Origin: Sporosarcina psychrophila
GTDB lineage: Bacteria > Bacillota > Bacilli > Bacillales_A > Planococcaceae
Direction: 5' to 3'
Length of the DNA stretch: 35,239 bases
NCBI GenBank assembly: GCA_020742515.1
Contig: DYWT01000209.1
Coordinates: 1-35,239 of the forward strand
Shown: piece by piece, positions 16,493 through 25,337 of the stretch
Numbering within the stretch: the stretch's first letter is position 1
Layout of the letters: each line of letters starts with the position of its first letter
The notes under the pieces: generated by a model
Databases searched by the model: none
Told to the model about the DNA's origin: nothing
The model's input: only the letters and a program-made list of their open reading frames with translations
Position numbers and translations under genes: made by a program

Positions 16493-17983
16493 ATGAAGAA
16501 AATATCAAATGTCTTTTATATCACAATCGGTCTGATTATTTTGACCGTCGGGTATGGCGCGTTAGCACCTGAAAGTTTTGAAGCGGTCACAACAAACGCC
16601 AAAAACTTTGTTGCATCGTCTTTCGGCTGGTATTATATGCTACTCATGTCATTTATGTTAGCACTCAGTTTCTTTTTCATTGTCAGTCCGTTTGGCAAAA
16701 TCCGACTTGGAAAAGATACGGACCGGCCACAGTTTTCGACAGTTACATGGATTGCTATGCTGTTTTCTGCCGGAATGGGTATCGGGCTCGTCTTTTATGG
16801 GGCTGCTGAACCGTTATCGCACTTCGCGATCAGTCCTGCTTCGGAAGATCCAAATACGGATGCGGCGTTCAAAGAATCATTACGTCAGTCTTTCTTCCAC
16901 TGGGGGATCCATATATGGGCCATGTACGGGGTCATTGCATTATCTCTAGCCTTCTTCCAGTTCCGTAAAGGGGAACCGGGATTAATTTCAGCAACATTGA
17001 AGCCGATATTCGGTAAAAAAATGGTTGGCCCTTGGGGTACTCTCGTCGATGTACTTGCCGTTTTCGCAACAGCGTTCGGCGTCGCTACATCACTCGGCTT
17101 CGGTGCTGTTCAAATTAATGCAGGCCTCAATTACTTATTTGGTATTGAAATCAATATCACTTCGCAATTTATAATTATCGGCGTCGTTACGATCCTGTTT
17201 GTTGCATCTGCATGGTCGGGGTTAAGTAAGGGAATCAAATATTTGTCGAATACAAATTTAGTCCTTGCTCTCGCACTGCTTGGATTCATCGTCATTCTCG
17301 GTCCAACATTGCTAATTTTCAATATGTTTACTGATTCGTTCGGTGGTTACTTTTCCCATCTCGTCCAAATGAGTTTTGGTACGGCACCATTAGACTCTAC
17401 CGATCGGAAATGGCTTGATAATTGGACGATTTTTTACTGGGCATGGTGGATTTCATGGGCACCGTTCGTCAGTATGTTCATTGCTCGTGTTTCAAAAGGT
17501 CGGACTATTAGGGAGTTCATGATTGGCGTACTTGCGGCACCTACACTCCTTGTCACATTCTGGTTCTCAGCATTCGGCACGACTGCGATCGATATCCAGA
17601 AAAAAGGACTGGTCGATTTAACAATACCGAAGACAGAACTGACAATCTTTGAAATGTTTGATGTAATGCCCATGTCGTTCATCATATCAATTTTCGCGAT
17701 TTTATTGATCGTATCGTTTTTCGTTACCTCAGCTGATTCAGCGACATTTGTTCTTGGCATGCAGTCAACGAACGGTTCGTTGACTCCACCGAATAATGTC
17801 AAACTCATTTGGGGCGTCATTCAGTCTACGATTGCGCTAATTCTGCTGTCTGTCAACGGCCTCACCGCCTTGCAAAATACGATTATCATTGCAGCCTTGC
17901 CGTTTTCTTTCGTCATGCTGCTCATGGTTGTCGCATTAATCAAAGCGTTGAAAGCTGAATTAAAGCTGATGAAATTGAAATAA
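16493..17983 (+). CDS. opuD: BCCT family glycine betaine transporter, OpuD-like
   Basis: The 496-residue, 12-helix secondary transporter is of the betaine/carnitine/choline (BCCT) family, which takes up compatible solutes with sodium for osmoprotection. The aromatic substrate-box motif FYWAWWISWAPFVSMFIARVS is present, as are the family stretch GMGIGLVFYGAAEPLSHF and the region FFVTSADSATFVLGM. The C terminus is short (ends KALKAELKLMKLK) and lacks the long osmosensing tail of BetP, as in Bacillus OpuD. GAGGGGG lies just before the ATG. Monocistronic with a strong terminator. Choline or carnitine are possible alternative substrates. Confidence 0.9.
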   Translation: MKKISNVFYITIGLIILTVGYGALAPESFEAVTTNAKNFVASSFGWYYMLLMSFMLALSFFFIVSPFGKIRLGKDTDRPQFSTVTWIAMLFSAGMGIGLVFYGAAEPLSHFAISPASEDPNTDAAFKESLRQSFFHWGIHIWAMYGVIALSLAFFQFRKGEPGLISATLKPIFGKKMVGPWGTLVDVLAVFATAFGVATSLGFGAVQINAGLNYLFGIEINITSQFIIIGVVTILFVASAWSGLSKGIKYLSNTNLVLALALLGFIVILGPTLLIFNMFTDSFGGYFSHLVQMSFGTAPLDSTDRKWLDNWTIFYWAWWISWAPFVSMFIARVSKGRTIREFMIGVLAAPTLLVTFWFSAFGTTAIDIQKKGLVDLTIPKTELTIFEMFDVMPMSFIISIFAILLIVSFFVTSADSATFVLGMQSTNGSLTPPNNVKLIWGVIQSTIALILLSVNGLTALQNTIIIAALPFSFVMLLMVVALIKALKAELKLMKLK

Positions 17984-17990
17984 TGACTCG

Positions 17991-18023
17991 AAAAAGCGAT
18001 TCCATAAATGGAATCGCTTTTTT
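17991..18023 (+). terminator. terminator after opuD
   Basis: Perfect 15-bp stem AAAAAGCGATTCCAT with ATGGAATCGCTTTTT, 2-base loop, T run at 18018-18023. Confidence 0.9.
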
Positions 18024-18027
18024 CTAA

Positions 18028-18127
18028 CTATATATGTTGAAATAAAGAACTCCATTGAATCCGCTGCGGCGCTAGGGGATGCCTTCGCTCGGTTTATACA
18101 TCGGATTAAATACTTCAAATTATATAG
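18028..18127. repeat. MITE-like 100-bp element next to hom
   Basis: The ends are imperfect inverted repeats: CTATATATGTTGAA (18028-18041) and TTCAAATTATATAG (18114-18127), 12 of 14 bases matching. The first 45 bases (TTGAAnTAAAGAAnnCCATTGAATCnGCTnnGGCGCT) recur in reverse at 30865-30919 in the larger composite, and the core GGCGCTnnnnGATGCC resembles the modules at 30334 and 30564. Its right end covers the stop codon of hom (18120-18122). Confidence 0.65.
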
Positions 18128-19106
18128 TAACAAGAACCTTTTCACTTTCCCTAATCATCTGGAGGAAATCCCCGACCATTGCACTTGCCGTCGGGTACAT
18201 ACCTGCTCCAGGACCGGCAAGTGTGAGTGCACCGAGATAATCGGTCTCGACAATGATTGCATTGTTCACGCCATCGATGCCATACAACGGATGATCGATA
18301 CCGATAAGTACCGGTCCAACACTTCCATGCACTGCACCCTTTTCATCAACTGAAATGTCAGCGACGTGCCGGTAACGAAGTTTGCTTTTTGAGGCATCTG
18401 CTACATCTTCAATAGTGACCCTATCGATTCCTCCGACCGGAACATCTTGCCAATTCGGCTGACTGCCGAATGCAAGCGCACTTAAAATCATCAGCTTCCG
18501 GAATGCATCTTTGCCGCTTATATCGTCCGTCGGATCCGCTTCTGCATAACCGAGCATCTGTGCTTTATGAAGCGCAGCTTTAAACGGTATTCCCTCTTCC
18601 CGCATCTTCGTCAAGATGAAATTGGAGGTTCCATTTAAAACCCCTCTTATTCGTCGCACACGATCTACCGGTAACAAGCTTGCCACCGTTCGGATAATCG
18701 GTACGCCGCCCGCCGTTGTTGCTTCATATCCGAGTTGAACTCCCCTGAACTCTGCATGTTTCAATAGTGCCGGACCATGTTTTGCGAACATTGTCTTATT
18801 TGCTGTTACAATATGAAACCCTTTTTCGATTGCGTCCGAAAGATAGGTATAAGCGGGCTCTTCCCCAACAATCGCCTCAAAAACAAAATCGATTTCCTGG
18901 TTTGACAGTATTTCCTGGATGTCATCCGTTATTTTCGTTCCAGGTGTTGCCAGACGTTTCTTTGCTTTATCGCGAACCAGAATGGAGACGATTTCGATAA
19001 CACATCCTGTTTCCCGCTTAATCTCTTCTTTTCTTTCATTTAAAATCCTGTAAATCCCTTCACCTACAGTGCCGAAGCCAAGTAGAGCGACTTTGATTGA
19101 CGGCAT
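18120..19106 (-). CDS. hom: homoserine dehydrogenase lacking the ACT domain
   Basis: The 328-residue NAD(P)-dependent enzyme reduces aspartate semialdehyde to homoserine. It has Rossmann motif GFGTVGEG (10-17), the NAD-binding/active loop TANKTMFAKHG, GVLNGTSNFILTKM and the catalytic region GYAEADPTDDISGKDAFRK. It ends about 100 residues short of standard Bacillus Hom and has no ACT domain, so it is probably not inhibited by threonine (inference). The ATG at 19106 follows GGAGGTGGC; the frame is open to 19145 but has no ribosome site there. It is the third gene of the S-box operon and overlaps metX by 43 bases. This dedicated copy probably feeds methionine synthesis. Confidence 0.92.
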   Translation of the reverse strand: MPSIKVALLGFGTVGEGIYRILNERKEEIKRETGCVIEIVSILVRDKAKKRLATPGTKITDDIQEILSNQEIDFVFEAIVGEEPAYTYLSDAIEKGFHIVTANKTMFAKHGPALLKHAEFRGVQLGYEATTAGGVPIIRTVASLLPVDRVRRIRGVLNGTSNFILTKMREEGIPFKAALHKAQMLGYAEADPTDDISGKDAFRKLMILSALAFGSQPNWQDVPVGGIDRVTIEDVADASKSKLRYRHVADISVDEKGAVHGSVGPVLIGIDHPLYGIDGVNNAIIVETDYLGALTLAGPGAGMYPTASAMVGDFLQMIRESEKVLVTI

Positions 19107-19930
19107 ACCGCCACCTCCATAGACTGTTTGATGACGAGTCCCCATTTTTCAAATTCCACTAAGAAACTTTCATAACCATTTTTTGTATTGACCAAACAAT
19201 AGATTGAGTTGGGAATTAGATGGACAAACGTCCGAATCTCTCCCGTCGGATATATGGGGTCGTCTGTAAACGCAAATGCCACCATTTTTGCGCTTATACG
19301 GCGGGAAGCTATTTCAATGCCTCCCCGTCCTCGACCAATATCATGTGTATTCATGGCTCGAATTAGAGGATAAAAACTCTCCATGTCGCTTCTGCCATTT
19401 TCAAACGGATATAGCATGCTGCCAATGTTAGTCGATTGCGGTGTCGTTGCCATCGGAAAAAGAATATCCATATCTTCCGGATATAAAATTCCCCATTCAA
19501 GTACACGCATTCCACCGAGCGAACCGCCAATGATCGCCCGCAATCGGTTGACACCCAGTACCGTCAGCGCTTTCCGTTCGGCATGCACCATATCACGGAT
19601 TGTCACTTCGGGAAACAAGTTTCTATACAGTTCTCCTGTAGTCGGATTAACTGACAAAGGTCCTGTCGATCCGTCGCTTCCGCCAAGAGCATTAAAAGAG
19701 ATGACGGAAAATTCATTTGTATCGATACTTTTTCCTTGGCCGACAAGACCACTCCACCAGCCCGGGCATTCATCCGTTCCAACTGTCGCGTGACTTCCTG
19801 TCAAGGCATGACAAACAAGTACATGGGGTGCATCTAGCCTACCCGTTCTTTCATAAGCAAGCTGTACATTTACCAAGATGATGCCAGATTCCAATACCAG
19901 ATGCCCGATTTCCACTATTCCCGTCTCCAC
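19064..19930 (-). CDS. metX: short MetX-like homoserine O-acetyltransferase homologue, catalytic His apparently missing
   Basis: The alpha/beta-hydrolase-fold protein (about 288 residues from the GTG at 19930; the frame opens at a TTG at 19957) is related to MetX, which makes O-acetylhomoserine for MetY. Seen: LVCHALTGSHATVG, GWWSGLVGQGKSIDT, NALGGSDGSTGP, nucleophile Ser137 in GGSLGGM, and the Asp223 region (FTDDPIYPTGE). Two oddities. About 60-70 residues normally found between ATTPQ and RAMNTHDIGRGRGG (cap helices) are missing. The final motif, normally GHDAFL with the catalytic His, reads GYESFL (Tyr253). One C-to-T change would convert CAT to TAT. The enzyme may be dead, altered, or compensated elsewhere. 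It sits between metY and hom in one operon. Confidence 0.8.
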   Translation of the reverse strand: METGIVEIGHLVLESGIILVNVQLAYERTGRLDAPHVLVCHALTGSHATVGTDECPGWWSGLVGQGKSIDTNEFSVISFNALGGSDGSTGPLSVNPTTGELYRNLFPEVTIRDMVHAERKALTVLGVNRLRAIIGGSLGGMRVLEWGILYPEDMDILFPMATTPQSTNIGSMLYPFENGRSDMESFYPLIRAMNTHDIGRGRGGIEIASRRISAKMVAFAFTDDPIYPTGEIRTFVHLIPNSIYCLVNTKNGYESFLVEFEKWGLVIKQSMEVAVCRQSKSLYLASAL

Positions 19931-19961
19931 GATTGTCACGCCCTTTCTTGTCGCCAAAAAA

Positions 19962-21251
19962 TCACACTGTTACTGGTACCGCTAGTTCAATCGCTTGTGC
20001 AAGGTCTGCAATGATATCTTCCACTGATTCAAGACCAACCGATAGCCTGATTAATTCTTCAGTCACGCCTGACTTTTCCAAGTCCTCTGGTCCAAGCTGC
20101 TGATGCGTCGTTGAAGCAGGATGTATAATCAGTGATTTTGCATCTCCGACGTTCGCAACATGCGACCATATTTTGACGTTATCTATTACGTTTCGACCAG
20201 CTTCACGTCCACCTTTTATACCAAATACAATAATGGAACCGAAGCCGTTTTTCAAGTACTTTTTCGCAAGGTCATAAGATGGATGATCTTCATTGCCAGT
20301 GTATGTTACCCATTCAACAGACGGGTGTTGTTTCAGAAACTCTGCTACTTTGATGGCATTTTCATTATGTCTCGTCACACGCAGATGCAGTGTCTCAAGT
20401 CCTTGAAGGAAGTTGAATGCACTGTCCGGGTCTAAGCAAGGCCCAAAGTCACGCAATAGTTGAACGCGCAGTTTAGTGGCAAAGGCCGCGCCTGCTGTAT
20501 CAATTCCGTAACGAAGACCATGGTATGACGCATCCGGCTCAGTGAAGCCCGGGAACCTTCCTTGTGTCCAATCGAATGTACCCGCATCAACAGCTACTCC
20601 ACCAATCGTTGTACCGTGTCCACCAATCCATTTTGTAGCAGAGTGAATGACCACATCTGCACCAAACTCAATCGGATTCGAACCATAAGGCGATGCAAAC
20701 GTACTATCTATGAGAAGTGGAACACCTTGTTCATGCGCAATGTCCGCAACCGCTTCAATATCCAAGACATGAAGACTTGGGTTACCGATTGTTTCTGCGA
20801 ATATTGCTTTTGTTTTATCTGTAATTGCTGCGCGGAAGTTTTCAGGATCTGTTGCATCGACGAATTTCACATTGATGCCGTAACGTGGAAGTGTGGCGGC
20901 GAATAGATTATACGTCCCTCCGTACAAGTTGCTTGCTGCAACAATTTCATCGCCCGCACCTGCAACGTTCAAGATGGAGAATGCGATTGCCGCCATGCCG
21001 GATGAGAATGCAACTGCCGCCGTACCGCCTTCAAGAAGTGCAATACGCTCTTCAAAAACTGCAACGGTTGGATTTGTGATTCGTGTATAGATATTGCCTG
21101 CTTCTTGCAATGCAAATAATTTTTGAGCATGTTCTGTATCCCGGAATACAAAAGATGAGGTTCTGTGAATTGGAACTGCGCGTGAACCTGTTACAGGGTC
21201 CGGTTTTTGTCCGCCATGCAGAAGAAGTGTTTCGGGTTGAAGTTTTGTCAT
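19962..21251 (-). CDS. metY: O-acetylhomoserine sulfhydrylase (aminocarboxypropyltransferase)
   Basis: The 429-residue PLP enzyme of the Cys/Met metabolism family combines O-acetylhomoserine with sulfide (or methanethiol) to give homocysteine (or methionine). The PLP lysine is Lys207 in [11 protein letters not shown]; other hallmarks are [40 protein letters not shown] and the C-terminal [16 protein letters not shown]. The second ATG (21251) is the better start, seven bases after GGAGGT; the first (21257) is too close. It is the first gene of the leftward metY-metX-hom operon under the SAM-I riboswitch, so expression should rise when SAM is low. Confidence 0.93.
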   Translation of the reverse strand: MTKLQPETLLLHGGQKPDPVTGSRAVPIHRTSSFVFRDTEHAQKLFALQEAGNIYTRITNPTVAVFEERIALLEGGTAAVAFSSGMAAIAFSILNVAGAGDEIVAASNLYGGTYNLFAATLPRYGINVKFVDATDPENFRAAITDKTKAIFAETIGNPSLHVLDIEAVADIAHEQGVPLLIDSTFASPYGSNPIEFGADVVIHSATKWIGGHGTTIGGVAVDAGTFDWTQGRFPGFTEPDASYHGLRYGIDTAGAAFATKLRVQLLRDFGPCLDPDSAFNFLQGLETLHLRVTRHNENAIKVAEFLKQHPSVEWVTYTGNEDHPSYDLAKKYLKNGFGSIIVFGIKGGREAGRNVIDNVKIWSHVANVGDAKSLIIHPASTTHQQLGPEDLEKSGVTEELIRLSVGLESVEDIIADLAQAIELAVPVTV

Positions 21252-21323
21252 CGTCATTACCTCCAGAGTTTTTTTAGATGGATGTGATTGTGATGTGCGG
21301 AGGCGTTGGGGGTATTTTCGGAA

Positions 21324-21358
21324 TAAAAAATAACCCCCTTCGCTTAAGAAGAGGGTTA
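21324..21358 (-). terminator. riboswitch-controlled terminator of the met operon
   Basis: On the minus strand AACCCTCTTC pairs with GAAGGGGGTT around a short loop, followed by a run of T. It lies between the SAM aptamer and the metY ribosome site, as expected for an S-box expression platform. Confidence 0.85.
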
Positions 21359-21373
21359 CGCTTTCGCTTATTC

Positions 21374-21492
21374 CTCCCCTTATCTTTCAGACCGTTCACA
21401 CGAATCTGTAGGAAGTAGCACCTTTGCAAGTTGGTCGCTTGCTGGTTGCCGGGCATCGCAGGGCCTATTCCCTCCGCCGCTCTTGATAAGAG
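21374..21492 (-). ncRNA. SAM-I (S-box) riboswitch
   Basis: Read on the minus strand, the conserved blocks appear in order: CTCTTATCAAGAG, GGCGGAGGGA, GATGCCCGGCAACC, AAGGTGCTA and GAAAGATAAG. The first and last pair as helix P1. A terminator follows at 21324-21358. SAM binding should favour that terminator and switch off metY-metX-hom. Confidence 0.96.
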
Positions 21493-21524
21493 TTTGTGAT
21501 ATTCAGTTTTCCATCTTGTGACAT

Positions 21525-21554
21525 AGTATAGTAGATGTTCCAATACTATGTCAA
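21525..21554 (-). promoter_or_regulatory. promoter of the met operon, inside an inverted repeat
   Basis: Minus strand: -35 TTGACA (21549-21554), 18-base spacer, -10 TATACT (21525-21530). The SAM aptamer begins about 33 bases downstream. A perfect 10-bp inverted repeat, GACATAGTAT (21520-21529) with ATACTATGTC (21543-21552), overlaps both promoter boxes. Confidence 0.8.
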
Positions 21555-21597
21555 GCGTTTATTGAATAATATTTCTGAACCTTGTGTTTACCTCGAA

Positions 21598-21606
21598 TGT
21601 TATAAT
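21598..21606 (+). promoter_or_regulatory. extended -10 promoter of the plsY-like gene
   Basis: TGTTATAAT is an extended -10 box located 30 bases before the start codon. No good -35 is seen. Confidence 0.5.
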
Positions 21607-21635
21607 GAATCTATCGTTATTTTGGAGGAATGAGT

Positions 21636-22262
21636 ATGTGGTTATGGATTGTAGGTGTGCTGATCTTTGGCTATTCTATCGGTTGCCTGCATGGATCGGG
21701 CGTTGCACAGAAAATTTCGGGCATTAATCTGAAAGAAACCGGTGTGAAAAATGCCGGTGCTTCAAATGCGACCATAGTTCTTGGAAAGAAATTTGGTGCA
21801 CTTGTTGCAGCTATCGACATTGGAAAAGGTGCAGTAGCTGTCCTATTTGTGCGATACTTCGCAGAAAACGCGGAATTTCCAGGAGACATTATAGCTTTAC
21901 TTTTATTCCTCGCAGGTGCTGCAGCTGTGATCGGGCACAATTTCCCGTTTTATATGAATTTCAACGGTGGAAAAGGAACTGCGACAGTGATTGGCGTACT
22001 ACTTGCCATCGACTGGAAAATTGGACTTATTGGATTCGTACTGTTTGTTATCGTTGCACTGGTCACAGATTTCCTCGTCTTTGGTGTGCTCATGCTTTAT
22101 GTGACACTTATAGCGATGGCGGTATGGGCAGACGGATACTGGCCAGTTGTGGTAGCAGCTTTTTTATTTTTCACCGCCATTTGGAAACATATAGAGAATT
22201 TCCAGCGGATGAACGAGCGTAGTGAGAAGCGCGTTTCAGCGGTGTTTAAAAAGAAAAAATAA
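21636..22262 (+). CDS. PlsY-family glycerol-3-phosphate acyltransferase homologue
   Basis: The 208-residue membrane protein has about five to seven helices and is related to PlsY, which transfers an acyl group from acyl-phosphate to glycerol-3-phosphate at the first step of phospholipid synthesis. The family motifs are recognisable but altered. Motif 1 is GVKNAGASNATIVLGKK (36-52), where PlsY has GSGNxGATNxxR; motif 2 is GHNFPFYMNFNGGKGTAT (100-117), well kept; motif 3 is ENFQRMNERSEKR. DIGKG at 61-65 is also typical. The ATG at 21636 is seven bases after GGAGG; the ATG at 21630 is too close. The GSG-to-GVK change suggests a paralogue rather than the housekeeping enzyme. Monocistronic, divergent from metY. 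Confidence 0.8.
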   Translation: MWLWIVGVLIFGYSIGCLHGSGVAQKISGINLKETGVKNAGASNATIVLGKKFGALVAAIDIGKGAVAVLFVRYFAENAEFPGDIIALLLFLAGAAAVIGHNFPFYMNFNGGKGTATVIGVLLAIDWKIGLIGFVLFVIVALVTDFLVFGVLMLYVTLIAMAVWADGYWPVVVAAFLFFTAIWKHIENFQRMNERSEKRVSAVFKKKK

Positions 22263-22302
22263 AAAACTGAGGATTCCTATTAGGGACTCCTCAGTTTTTT
22301 AT
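22258..22302. terminator. bidirectional terminator
   Basis: 13-bp stem AAAAAACTGAGGA (22261-22273) with TCCTCAGTTTTTT (22288-22300), between the rightward plsY-like gene and the leftward aminotransferase. Confidence 0.88.
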
Positions 22303-22323
22303 TTTAAAAGAGTTAACCTTGGT

Positions 22324-23682
22324 TCATTCGTTTTCTTTAAATACTTTTTTTATGATTGCAATAATGAAGTCTACATCTTCATCGGTACAAGACAGCGGCG
22401 GGCTCAGCGCTAGAATATTATTAAAGCCTGCAACTGTATCACCGTTTCTCCCGATGATAAGGCCATTCGCCTTACATTCTCCAATAATCTTCGCGACACG
22501 GGCATTGGAAGCAGGCTCTTTCGTTTCCTTGTCCTCAACGAGTTCGATCCCTAAGAGGAATCCAAGACCACGGATATCACCAACAAACGGATGACTTTTT
22601 AAGCTTGCCAACTCTTTCAGAAGACGCTCGCCAAGTTCTGCCGACCGTTCGACAAGATTTTCTCTTTCAATGATCTCAAGGTTCTTCAACGCAACCGCAC
22701 AAGCTGCCGGATTCCCACCAAAAGTATTGACGTGACGGAAATGGCTGTTCTCTTCACCCGTATCAAACTTCTCATAAATGTCTTTTCGGATAGCCGTTAC
22801 TGATAGTGGTAAGTAAGCACTCGTTAGTCCTTTTGCCATCGTAATAATATCCGGCTTCACATTAAAGTGCTGATGACCAAACGCTTTGCCAGTACGACCA
22901 AATCCACAAATAACCTCATCAATAATTAGAAGTACACCGTGACGTGTACAGATTTCCTGGACCTTCTCCAGATAAATCGGATGCGGAATTAGAATTCCAC
23001 CACCCGTAATAAGTGGTTCCATAATAATCCCGGCGATCGTTTCCTTCTGTTCCCAAATGATCTTCTCTTCAAACTCTTGGGCGCGCTGTATATTGTATTC
23101 CTCAATTGATTGTCCAGCAGGTCTGCGGTAATTATCTGGTGGTGCAATGTGTAAGAATCCCGGTGCAAGCGGTTCATACTTGTATTTCCGGAGTGCTTGA
23201 CCTGTCGCCGCCAATGCCCCCATTGAACTGCCGTGATACGCACGATAACGTGAAATGAATTTATAGCGAGATGGCTCACCGTTTTGCTGATGGTATTGGC
23301 GCGCAAGTTTAAATGCTACTTCATTGGCATCGGATCCACTGTTGGAATAAAATATTTTATAATCGTCACCGAGCATTGCATTCAACTTTTCAGCCAATTC
23401 AATTGCCGGTTTATGGCTTTGTGTCATCGGTACATAGGCCAACTTTTTCATCTGTTCATATGCTGCTTCTGCCAATTCCTCACGGCCATACCCGACGTTT
23501 ACACACCAAAGTCCCGACATTGCATCTAGGTAACGGTTGCCATTATGATCTGTAATCCAGGCACCTTCCCCGCTCTCCACTACCATTGGCGGGTTCTTTT
23601 CATTGTAGGCAGAAATATGGTGCCAAACGTTCTCCCGGTCTATCTCAACTAAGGTTTTTGTCGTTTCTTTTGAAGTAGTCAT
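22324..23682 (-). CDS. class III aminotransferase (beta-alanine/omega-amino acid:pyruvate type)
   Basis: The 452-residue PLP enzyme of aminotransferase class III moves terminal amino groups from an omega-amino acid to pyruvate or 2-oxoglutarate. PLP lysine 284 lies in ITMAKGLTSAY, Asp255 in IIDEVICGFGRTG; FYSNSGSDANEVAFKLAR and the phosphate-binding HVNTFGGNPAACA are typical. The MmsA-type dehydrogenase lies 40 bases upstream in the same operon, which fits beta-alanine to malonate semialdehyde to acetyl-CoA. GABA or taurine are alternative donors. The start ATG has GAGGGGAGCGG upstream. It is the second and last gene of the unit. Confidence 0.88.
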   Translation of the reverse strand: MTTSKETTKTLVEIDRENVWHHISAYNEKNPPMVVESGEGAWITDHNGNRYLDAMSGLWCVNVGYGREELAEAAYEQMKKLAYVPMTQSHKPAIELAEKLNAMLGDDYKIFYSNSGSDANEVAFKLARQYHQQNGEPSRYKFISRYRAYHGSSMGALAATGQALRKYKYEPLAPGFLHIAPPDNYRRPAGQSIEEYNIQRAQEFEEKIIWEQKETIAGIIMEPLITGGGILIPHPIYLEKVQEICTRHGVLLIIDEVICGFGRTGKAFGHQHFNVKPDIITMAKGLTSAYLPLSVTAIRKDIYEKFDTGEENSHFRHVNTFGGNPAACAVALKNLEIIERENLVERSAELGERLLKELASLKSHPFVGDIRGLGFLLGIELVEDKETKEPASNARVAKIIGECKANGLIIGRNGDTVAGFNNILALSPPLSCTDEDVDFIIAIIKKVFKENE

Positions 23683-23722
23683 TTCATCCGCTCCCCTCTA
23701 TTTTAAATCTCATTCCTTAGTA

Positions 23723-25186
23723 TTAGTGACGTGCCGTCAACATTTTCTTCCGTGTGTAAAACTCGATTCCATCGCGGCCATTCGCGTGCAAGTCTCCATA
23801 GAAAGACTTTTTATAACCGGAGAACGGGAAGAATGCCATTGGAGCTGGAACGCCAAGGTTAACACCTAGCATCCCCGCATCAATTTCTTCTCTGAACTGG
23901 CGGATTGCCTTCGCGCTGTCTGTAAATAAACACGCTCCGTTTGCAAACTCTGATTTATTCGCAAGGTCGATTGCTTCCTCTAAAGTATCCACTCGTACAA
24001 TGGACAAGACAGGAGCAAAAATCTCTTCTTTCCAGATTTTCATTTCCTGAGTGACATTATCAAAAATCGTCGGTCCAACAAAATAACCTCCTTCAGAAGT
24101 GGACTTATCACCGCGCCCATCGCGCAATAGTTTGGCACCTTCTTCAATGCCTGATTCAATGTAACCGAGTGTCTTATCTTTATGTGAATCCCTTATGACC
24201 GGTCCAAGGAAGATTCCTTCTTCTAGTCCATTACCGATAGTCAGTTTATTTGCCTCGTCTACTAACTTTTCGACAAGTTCGTCTGCAACATCGCCAACCG
24301 CAACAACGACCGCACAAGCCATACATCTTTCCCCTGCAGATCCAAAAGCTGCGTTAATAATATTCGTGACCGTCAAATCCATATCCGCATCCGGCATGAC
24401 AATTGTATGATTTTTCGCGCCTGCTAATGCTTGGACACGTTTGCCATTTGACGTTCCGGTTTTATAGACATATTCAGCAACTGGCTGTGAACCTACAAAT
24501 GATACCGCAGGAATATCGGGGTGATTAAGAATACCGTTTACGATTTCATGAGCGCCATGTACGATATTGAATACGCCATCGGGCAGCCCCGCCTCATGCA
24601 GCAATTCTGCAAGACGGTTTGCTAGGAGAGGCGTCCGTTCTGACGGTTTTAGGATGAAAGTATTTCCACTCGCAATGGCAAGGGGGAACATCCAGCAAGG
24701 CACCATCATCGGAAAGTTGAAAGGAGTAATTCCCCCAATGACCCCTATCGGATACCGGTACATTCCCGACTCAATATTCGTTGCAATATCAGGAAGCTGA
24801 TGGCCCATCATTAATGTTGGAGCACCTGCCGCAAACTCGACACACTCAATCCCGCGCTGCACTTCTCCGTAAGCTTCAGCATAGTTTTTACCGTTTTCAA
24901 TCGTAATAATTTTTGCAAGTGCTTCCCAGTTTTCTATTAGCAATTGCTGATATTTAAATAGAATTCTTGAACGTTGAGGCACAGCGACTTTCTTCCACTT
25001 TTCGAATGCTTTTTTCGCTGATTCTACCGCTTTGTCCAAATCTTCCAGTGTTGAAATAGGAACTTCTGCTAGGATTTCTCCCGTTGCCGGATTCGGTACC
25101 TCTTCATATTTATCTGTCGTTGATTTTACCCATTGTCCATTAATAAAGTTTGTAAGCGTTTTCTTTTCCGCTGCTGTAATTGTCAT
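23723..25186 (-). CDS. mmsA: CoA-acylating (methyl)malonate-semialdehyde dehydrogenase
   Basis: The 487-residue aldehyde dehydrogenase of the MmsA/IolA branch converts malonate or methylmalonate semialdehyde, NAD and CoA to acetyl- or propionyl-CoA. Catalytic Cys288 lies in [15 protein letters not shown] holds Asn157. The usual ALDH catalytic Glu is absent (ALAGAKNH replaces ELGGK), which is diagnostic of the CoA-acylating branch. The end, [20 protein letters not shown], is also a strong MmsA signature. AGGAGGAA precedes the ATG. It is the first gene of the operon with the aminotransferase and diverges from the PucR-type regulator. A B. subtilis-like iol role is less likely because no inositol genes are near. 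Confidence 0.9.
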   Translation of the reverse strand: MTITAAEKKTLTNFINGQWVKSTTDKYEEVPNPATGEILAEVPISTLEDLDKAVESAKKAFEKWKKVAVPQRSRILFKYQQLLIENWEALAKIITIENGKNYAEAYGEVQRGIECVEFAAGAPTLMMGHQLPDIATNIESGMYRYPIGVIGGITPFNFPMMVPCWMFPLAIASGNTFILKPSERTPLLANRLAELLHEAGLPDGVFNIVHGAHEIVNGILNHPDIPAVSFVGSQPVAEYVYKTGTSNGKRVQALAGAKNHTIVMPDADMDLTVTNIINAAFGSAGERCMACAVVVAVGDVADELVEKLVDEANKLTIGNGLEEGIFLGPVIRDSHKDKTLGYIESGIEEGAKLLRDGRGDKSTSEGGYFVGPTIFDNVTQEMKIWKEEIFAPVLSIVRVDTLEEAIDLANKSEFANGACLFTDSAKAIRQFREEIDAGMLGVNLGVPAPMAFFPFSGYKKSFYGDLHANGRDGIEFYTRKKMLTARH

Positions 25187-25337
25187 TTTTATTCCTCCTA
25201 TCCTATTTCCCTTGCTAGTTGGCTCTATTTTCGCTAGACTTCATAATATACTTTACAAACAATTTGAACTATTTTCAATTTACACTTTGTCTATTCATTA
25301 GCCAATTAATTTAACGTTATGGAGGTCATCACCATTT
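25187..25337. promoter_or_regulatory. divergent control region mmsA/pucR
   Basis: The 151-base AT-rich gap must hold both promoters. An inverted repeat TTGAA-CTATT-TTCAA (25264-25278) lies near its middle and is a candidate site for the PucR-type regulator. No promoter with good -35 and -10 boxes could be fixed by eye. GGAGG at 25321-25325 serves the regulator gene. Confidence 0.4.

Noticed and set aside
16381-16572. 63-codon frame before opuD
   Set aside because: It overlaps the opuD promoter, ribosome site and first codons, has no ribosome site, and shows no domain.
17434-17820. 128-codon minus-strand frame within opuD
   Set aside because: Antisense shadow of a well-supported BCCT gene; no ribosome site.
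21274-21543. 89-codon minus-strand frame upstream of metY
   Set aside because: It coincides with the SAM-I aptamer, its terminator and the promoter; the conserved blocks are RNA, not protein.
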